A DNA stretch of 10,284 nt, taken from NCBI GenBank assembly GCA_027019885.1, contig JALUWC010000266.1, positions 1-10,284 of the forward strand, in the 5' to 3' direction. Positions 5,764 through 10,284 of the stretch are shown piece by piece. The translations under genes and the position numbers were made by a program. This DNA comes from Geoglobus sp. (lineage in GTDB: Archaea; Halobacteriota; Archaeoglobi; Archaeoglobales; Archaeoglobaceae). Under the pieces are notes generated by a model. It was not told the DNA's origin and did no database searches. It saw only the letters and a list, made by a program, of their open reading frames with translations. Positions within the stretch are counted from its first letter, which is position 1, and every line of letters starts with the position of its first letter.

Positions 5764-6913
5764 AATTCTCCCCCATTTTGATTTTAATGTGCTTTCCAAA
5801 AATGTCCGATAGTCTTTTTTCGAGATCGTCTCTTATCGCTTCTGCTTCCCTTTCTGTATTTTTGATTGTCTCTTCGACATATGCAAGCCTCTTTTTCAGA
5901 TTTTTCTCTACTTTGACATCTGCAGTTTCCCTGTCTCTTATCTGCACTTTCTTGATCTCGTTTCTAATGCATCTCAGTTCCTCCCTCAGTGCTTTAATTT
6001 TTTCAAACTCTTTTTCCATCTTCCCGCTTGATATATCCTCAAGAGATGAGATAACCGTGTCAAGCTTTTTTTCCTTAAGCTTCAAGCCACCCTTTCTGAT
6101 CTCAGAAACTGCTCCAGAAGCTAAGGGTTTCATCTCGATTAAACTGTCAAGAAAACGGTGTGTGTCGAGATTTATCTTCACTCCAACCATGTGAGCATAC
6201 ATTTTCAGCGGTTTCTTAGCGTAGGCAATCTTTCTGTAAAGTTCATCTTCCTGATGCTTTAACTTAGATGCTATTCTCTCTTCTTCTCTTTTTAGATTTG
6301 CGGTGACTTCGTCCTCCTTTTTTTCACTCAATTCACTCTCTCCTTCAATTTTCAGATTCTCAATCTGTGAGGTCAGGTTACTGTATTCCAGCATTGCATT
6401 CTCTTTACTTTCAACAGTCTCTTTGAGCCTGTGGATCATTTCAAGAGTTTTCCTGAGTTCATCTACCCTCACTTCCTTCCGTCTGGCGTTAACATCATCT
6501 ACTATGCCCGTAATGCTCTTCAAAAGCTGATCAATCTGCTCAATTTCTGGGGGATTGACGGTGAAGAGCATCCTGAAATACTTTAATTTCATAAACGCTA
6601 CCTTTTCCAGCTTTTTTGATATATCATCGAAAATCTCATTTGCCTCAAAGTTAATGTTAACTTTCCAGAGGTTCAGCATGGCAGAAACAAAATTTTGAGC
6701 CTGATTTCTGAGTCCTGGATGGTCGGCGCTTAAATCAAAATCTTCAAGCATCTGAATGAGCTTATTCACCTGAGTTTTCAGATCATATTTCTTTTCAGAA
6801 GCGAAATTTTGAATGCTCTTTTCAGCAGACTCAATCAAATTCAAAATTCTCCGTTCAGCCTCTTCAACACTGATTGCCTCATCTCTTTTTTTCCTCAGAA
6901 ATCCAAATCCCAT
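5762..6913 (-). CDS. Coiled-coil protein of unknown function
   Basis: The protein is highly charged, rich in Glu and Lys, and has no signal peptide or membrane segment. I do not recognise its family. From the chosen ATG at 6913 it has 383 residues, beginning MGFGFLRKKRDEAISVEEAE. Long heptad-rich helices cover roughly residues 143-233 and 298-370. Between them lies a less charged region (about 234-290, with KPLKMYAHMVGVKINLDTHRF) that could be a small folded head or hinge. An ATG at 6988 in the same frame would add 25 residues but would run into the divergent hydrolase gene. The TATA-like element at 6939-6946 favours a leaderless start at 6913. The architecture would fit a scaffold or SMC-like accessory protein, or an ESCRT/CdvB-like helical protein. 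No ATPase motif is present, so neither is asserted. Confidence 0.8.
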   Translation of the reverse strand: MGFGFLRKKRDEAISVEEAERRILNLIESAEKSIQNFASEKKYDLKTQVNKLIQMLEDFDLSADHPGLRNQAQNFVSAMLNLWKVNINFEANEIFDDISKKLEKVAFMKLKYFRMLFTVNPPEIEQIDQLLKSITGIVDDVNARRKEVRVDELRKTLEMIHRLKETVESKENAMLEYSNLTSQIENLKIEGESELSEKKEDEVTANLKREEERIASKLKHQEDELYRKIAYAKKPLKMYAHMVGVKINLDTHRFLDSLIEMKPLASGAVSEIRKGGLKLKEKKLDTVISSLEDISSGKMEKEFEKIKALREELRCIRNEIKKVQIRDRETADVKVEKNLKKRLAYVEETIKNTEREAEAIRDDLEKRLSDIFGKHIKIKMGEN

Positions 6914-6938
6914 CTGAGTGAAATATAAGATGTGTGGG

Positions 6939-6946
6939 ATACTTAA
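6939..6946 (-). promoter_or_regulatory. TATA-like element of the coiled-coil gene
   Basis: On the minus strand TTAAGTAT is centred about 29 bases before the ATG at 6913, with the A/G-rich CGAAAGGAG further upstream. This spacing suits a leaderless transcript starting at that ATG, which has no ribosome-binding site. Confidence 0.4.
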
Positions 6947-6965
6947 CTGTTCTCCTTTCGATACA

Positions 6966-6975
6966 TCTAAAAATG
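6966..6975 (+). promoter_or_regulatory. Weak TATA-like element of the alpha/beta hydrolase
   Basis: TCTAAAAATG is about 26 bases before the ATG at 6997 and is the best AT-rich core element at leaderless spacing. It is a poor TATA match. An alternative, AAATATAAG at 6921-6929, would drive transcription from further upstream, where in-frame ATGs at 6934 and 6973 exist. Confidence 0.25.
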
Positions 6976-6996
6976 AAATATCAGGCAATAATTACT

Positions 6997-7752
6997 ATGC
7001 CAGAAATCGAAGTGGAGATCGATGATGTGGTGGTTTCCATTGCGAAAGGTAGCGGCAGAGAAATATTCTACGTTCACAGTTCTGGCAGCGATGCGGAGCA
7101 GTGGAAATATCAGCTTGAGACAGTGGGAGGTTATGCAATAGATTTGCCGAATCACGGAAAAAGTGATAAAGCCGAGATAAATTCTGTGGATGATTACGCA
7201 TATTACGTGAGTGAGGCAATAAAACAGATTTGCGGAAAGGCAGTTATAGCAGGACACAGTCTCGGAGGGGCTGTGGCTCAGAAGGTTTATCTCAATTATC
7301 CTGAAACATGCATGGGTCTTGTTCTCGTTGGAACTGGAGCGAGACTGAGAGTTCTGCCTGAGATACTTGAAAATCTTAAAACAAAGCCTGAGAAAGCTGT
7401 TGAACTGATACTGGACATGGCATTTTACAGAAAAGAGAATGAATACAGGAAAATAAGGGAGAAATATCTCAGAAATTCAGATGTTCTCTACCTTGATCTG
7501 TCTGTGTGCGATAAATTTGATTTGCTGAACGAATACAGGGAAAGCAGGATAAAGATAGATGTGCCAGTTCTGTTAGTATTCGGGAGAGAAGACAGGCTCA
7601 CTCCACTGAAATATGGTGAGTTTTTCAGAAACCACATACCCAGCTCACATCTCGTAGTGATTGATGAAGCAAGCCACATGGTTATGCTTGAAAAGCCAGA
7701 GGAATTTAACTCAGCTCTCGATTCCTTCCTTGGGAAGATTCTTTCTGACTGA
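6997..7752 (+). CDS. Alpha/beta hydrolase, esterase/lipase-like
   Basis: The 251-residue protein has the complete serine hydrolase layout. The oxyanion region is FYVHSSGSDAEQW (24-36), the nucleophile elbow AGHSLGG places Ser88, LLVFGREDRLTP places the acid at Asp199, and DEASHMVMLEKPEEF places His227. A helical cap lies at about residues 120-175. There is no signal peptide, so it acts in the cytoplasm. The family covers carboxylesterases, thioesterases and C-C hydrolases; the sequence does not decide which. In-frame ATGs at 6934 and 6973 exist. The start at 6997 was chosen because the conserved fold begins directly after it and the longer forms add unmatched residues. It is divergent from the coiled-coil gene, and its last 42 bases overlap the convergent exporter gene. 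Confidence 0.88.
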   Translation: MPEIEVEIDDVVVSIAKGSGREIFYVHSSGSDAEQWKYQLETVGGYAIDLPNHGKSDKAEINSVDDYAYYVSEAIKQICGKAVIAGHSLGGAVAQKVYLNYPETCMGLVLVGTGARLRVLPEILENLKTKPEKAVELILDMAFYRKENEYRKIREKYLRNSDVLYLDLSVCDKFDLLNEYRESRIKIDVPVLLVFGREDRLTPLKYGEFFRNHIPSSHLVVIDEASHMVMLEKPEEFNSALDSFLGKILSD

Positions 7753-9228
7753 CATGTACCTCATCCTCCTCAAATGCTCCTCTCCACTGAGGAACAGCAG
7801 CACCACAAGCATGCTCAGAACAGGAAGCCACATCATAACTGAAAAGAGGTAATGCATGCTGTCCATGAATCCCTCAACCATTCCGATCAGAGGGGCAGGA
7901 TTGCCCATTATTGAAAAAATTTTCAGAAGGTTCATTGTTCCTGGATCGGGAATCTGATTGCCATAATTCCCAAGCCAGTCCTTCATCCTGTTTGTCAGAA
8001 GTACTCCACCTACTGCAACACCCATTGCCTGAGAAAGGGTATTTACAGATCTTATTGTCCCATTTGCCATTCCAACCTTTTCTGGGGGTATTGACGCCAT
8101 GATAACGTTAAATGACGGGGACATGAGTATCCCCATTCCAATACCCATGGGCATGAGCTTGGCAAAGAATTCCCAATATGTTATGCCTTCATGAATTCTG
8201 GAGAGATTAAACATTCCAAATGTGAAGAGTATTGGCCCAGCTATCATGAGATATTTCGGGTTCATCCTGTCACTCAGTCTTCCTGCAAGAGGGGAGAAGA
8301 ACGTGTTCATTAAGGGTAAAACCACCATCCAGTATCCAGAATCAGCAGCAGACAGGGATTTTATTCCCTGAAGGAAGTATGGGATGATAAAGAGGGAAGA
8401 TGATATCCCAAAAAACAGTATTGAGACCGCAAGTATCCCAGTAGTGAAATTTCTGATTTTAAAGAGAGAGAGATCGAGTAAAGGATACTCATAGCTTATT
8501 TCTCTTAATGAGAATGCAACAAGGTAGAATATTCCAACAACAAAGCTTGCAATTGTTTTCTCATCCTTCCAACCCCAGTCCTGCCCGTTTATTATTCCAA
8601 GCGTCAGAGAACCCAATGCAATGGCAAGGAGTATTGCACCGATATAATCCACCGGAACTCTCTCTTTTGCCTCAAGCGGAGGCAGAAGAAGATAGGATAA
8701 CAAAAAAGATGCAATTCCAACCGGGACATTCAGATAAAATACCCAGTGCCAGCTGAGATGTGTCGTAAGCCATCCTCCGATTATCGGGCCGAGTGTGAAA
8801 CTTGAAGCTATGAGTATTGAGTTCAGCCCCATTGCAGCACCTCTTCTACCCGGAGGGAACAGGTCAGCAATCATCGCCAGTGTGTTACCGCTAAGCATCG
8901 CCCCTCCCACAGCCTGCAAAACTCTGAAAATGATTAGACTTCCTATGCTCCATGACTGAGCACATAGAAAACTGCTTACAGTGAATAGAGCCATTCCAGC
9001 CATGAAATATCTGTCCCTTCTGACCATATCACCTATTCTTCCTGCAAGAACGAGCAGGACAACCATTGTGAGAGTGTAGCTGTTTAGTATCCACTGCACA
9101 TCCGACATTTTGGCTTTGAAATCCTGGGCTATGCTGGGAAGTGCAACATTCAGAACACTAACGTCGAGCAAAACCATGAAGAGTCCCATCCCAACCGGGA
9201 TGAGGGCAAGCCAGCTTGATTTCGACAT
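7711..9228 (-). CDS. DHA2-family (14-TM) MFS drug exporter, EmrB/QacA type
   Basis: This 505-residue membrane protein carries the marks of the drug:proton antiporter-2 family. Motif D1 is LDVSVLNVALPS (21-32), motif A is GRIGDMVRRDR (63-73), the motif B-type FRVLQAVGGA is at 101-110, and motif C GPIIGGWL is at 147-154 followed by WHWVFYLNVPVG (160-171). About 14 hydrophobic segments fit the length. It would export a hydrophobic or toxic compound in exchange for protons; the substrate is unknown. Its ATG overlaps the stop of the upstream COG1361-type gene by one base (TGATG), and a GGGAG ribosome-binding site lies inside that gene's end, so the two are translationally coupled. The C-terminal codons overlap the hydrolase gene tail to tail. 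Confidence 0.92.
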   Translation of the reverse strand: MSKSSWLALIPVGMGLFMVLLDVSVLNVALPSIAQDFKAKMSDVQWILNSYTLTMVVLLVLAGRIGDMVRRDRYFMAGMALFTVSSFLCAQSWSIGSLIIFRVLQAVGGAMLSGNTLAMIADLFPPGRRGAAMGLNSILIASSFTLGPIIGGWLTTHLSWHWVFYLNVPVGIASFLLSYLLLPPLEAKERVPVDYIGAILLAIALGSLTLGIINGQDWGWKDEKTIASFVVGIFYLVAFSLREISYEYPLLDLSLFKIRNFTTGILAVSILFFGISSSLFIIPYFLQGIKSLSAADSGYWMVVLPLMNTFFSPLAGRLSDRMNPKYLMIAGPILFTFGMFNLSRIHEGITYWEFFAKLMPMGIGMGILMSPSFNVIMASIPPEKVGMANGTIRSVNTLSQAMGVAVGGVLLTNRMKDWLGNYGNQIPDPGTMNLLKIFSIMGNPAPLIGMVEGFMDSMHYLFSVMMWLPVLSMLVVLLFLSGEEHLRRMRYMSVRKNLPKEGIES

Positions 9229-10284
9229 CAGCTCTCCCTTTTTCTTCTCTTTCTCACAAAGATGGCTGAGGCGATTACTGCCAGTGAAATCATGGCGAAA
9301 GCCGCGATCGCAACAGAACTCAGAATCTGCTTTTCACCAACCTTTATAGATACGGTAATCGGCGTTGAGATGTGCTGGTATCCATTGGCATCGTAGTACC
9401 TAACTCTGAGAGTAGCTGGATAAAGTCCCGAACCTGCATCCTTGTCAACATCAATCCTGAATCTTGCCACAGCTTCCTCTCCAGGTTTAAGAGTCCCTAA
9501 GTAATAAAGCGATGGCTGGGGCTTTCCAGTTATACCGAGAAGAGAGCTCACACCTGCAGGATGGAGTGGTGGTGAGAGATCAAGCTCAAGAACTGCATCA
9601 TGCAGTGTCTCGCTTCCTGAATTTCTGAACTTGATTATAACATTGCCTGTCTCATCTGGAACAAGATTATCAGAGATAGAAATCAGCTGGAACTCTTCTC
9701 TATTTGATTTTATCAAGATCGGGAATTCGTCCACACTTATCAGATCATGAACGCCATCAACACTGTATTCTTCAATGAGATAGAAGAGGTGCAATCCTTC
9801 TGAAGCCTGATTGGAAACTGAAAGTCTGAATGTAACATTTCTCGTTTCTCCAGCATTCAGCGAGTCGATATATGAGGTTGAGCTGACTGGGATTAGAGTT
9901 TTGCCTGAAGAGACCAACATAAGCTTCACATCTTTTATGGGTTCATCAAATGTGTTTTTTATGCCAATCTTTATTGACTGTGTTGCTCCAACCCCGACAT
10001 CTGCCGGGTTTATACCAGAAATCTTTACAGCCGAATTCGGGTTCACATTCAGTTCGAAAGGTATGCTCTTACTGACTTCCGTATCCCCGAGCCTGTTTTT
10101 GTATTTCAGGATTAATTCTCCTCTGTATTTACCAGGTGGAGCCGAGGAGATGATGTAAAATACCAGATCTTTTTTCTCTCCTTTTTTGAAATTACCAACA
10201 TAGGGAGAGTTCATTGAATGCATCAGAGGAGTTTCAAATTTGAGAATAGCACTGACATCATCCAAGTCATTTCCATTGTTTTCA
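9228..10284 (-). CDS. COG1361-type exported protein with C-terminal membrane anchor (5' end outside window)
   Basis: The frame is open to the right edge, so the N-terminus (presumably a signal peptide) is missing. A TTG at 10265 is in frame but is not a convincing start, because coding sequence continues upstream (ENNGND). The visible 351 residues show tandem beta-sandwich domains of the kind found in archaeal S-layer-like COG1361 proteins: PPGKYRGELILKYKN, later SIKIGIKNTFDEPIKDVKL, NVIIKFRNSGSETLHDAVLE, and YYLGTLKPGEEAVARFRIDV followed by SGLYPATLRVRYYDANG. A single transmembrane helix (SSVAIAAFAMISLAVIASAIFV) ends in RKRRKRES, so the bulk lies outside the cell and the tail inside. It is coupled to the MFS exporter and may form an extracellular accessory to it. 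Family role is inferred; no enzymatic motif is visible. Confidence 0.85.
   Translation of the reverse strand, partial: ENNGNDLDDVSAILKFETPLMHSMNSPYVGNFKKGEKKDLVFYIISSAPPGKYRGELILKYKNRLGDTEVSKSIPFELNVNPNSAVKISGINPADVGVGATQSIKIGIKNTFDEPIKDVKLMLVSSGKTLIPVSSTSYIDSLNAGETRNVTFRLSVSNQASEGLHLFYLIEEYSVDGVHDLISVDEFPILIKSNREEFQLISISDNLVPDETGNVIIKFRNSGSETLHDAVLELDLSPPLHPAGVSSLLGITGKPQPSLYYLGTLKPGEEAVARFRIDVDKDAGSGLYPATLRVRYYDANGYQHISTPITVSIKVGEKQILSSVAIAAFAMISLAVIASAIFVRKRRKRES

Noticed and set aside
5778..6194. Long plus-strand open frame antisense to the coiled-coil gene
   Set aside because: It is rich in Ser, Phe and Leu, the mirror of Lys/Glu codons on the other strand, with no start signal or family likeness.
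6914..6988. N-terminal extension of the coiled-coil protein to an ATG at 6988
   Set aside because: The added residues look unlike the rest of the protein, would run through the shared promoter region, and a leaderless start at 6913 fits a TATA-like element better.
9811..10158. 115-codon plus-strand frame
   Set aside because: It is antisense to the COG1361-type gene, whose beta-sandwich sequence is convincing; no start signal.
10263..10265. TTG as the start of the COG1361-type gene
   Set aside because: The frame continues upstream with family-like sequence and no signal peptide follows the TTG, so the true start lies outside the window.

Overview
The window looks archaeal, most likely from Archaeoglobales or a relative such as Ferroglobus or Geoglobus. 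The reasons are a moderate GC content, AT-rich TATA/BRE-type promoters, strong GAGGTG ribosome-binding sites beside apparently leaderless genes, archaeal thiolase-superfamily paralogues, a COG1361-type surface protein, and remnants of archaeal MNT/PIN toxin-antitoxin genes. No rRNA, tRNA, CRISPR array or insertion sequence was seen. The genus is an inference from gene content.

Layout. Left (1-2090, minus strand): a two-gene operon of thiolase-superfamily proteins. The second gene runs off the left edge. Both have lost the thiolase nucleophilic cysteine, and the complete one has also lost the GHP histidine motif, so classical thiolysis is unlikely. Retro-aldol cleavage, as in Ltp2-like proteins paired with DUF35 partners, is one possibility.

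Centre-left (2100-4330, mostly plus strand): an accessory-looking segment. It holds a tight two-gene unit, a DprA/Smf (SLOG-fold) protein and a ComF-like phosphoribosyltransferase, with its own promoter. A possible decayed ORF lies on its left. On its right is a small toxin-antitoxin graveyard: a minus-strand minimal nucleotidyltransferase that lost its catalytic centre by internal deletion and frameshift, and a plus-strand PIN-like C-terminal fragment. This pair plus its flanking debris is the best candidate for an undescribed system in the window.

Centre (4331-5742, plus strand): an AtoE-type short-chain fatty acid transporter with its own promoter. A 12-bp word, AACGTAAATTTT, occurs in the promoters of both the thiolase operon and atoE, in the same orientation relative to each gene. 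These metabolic genes may share a regulator and may once have been closer neighbours before the central segment accumulated between them.

Right (5762-10284): a convergent gene for a soluble coiled-coil protein of unknown function, then a divergent alpha/beta hydrolase with a complete catalytic triad. Last comes a minus-strand pair, a COG1361-type exported protein (5' end outside the window) translationally coupled to a 14-helix DHA2-family MFS exporter. The hydrolase and the exporter overlap tail to tail by 42 bases.
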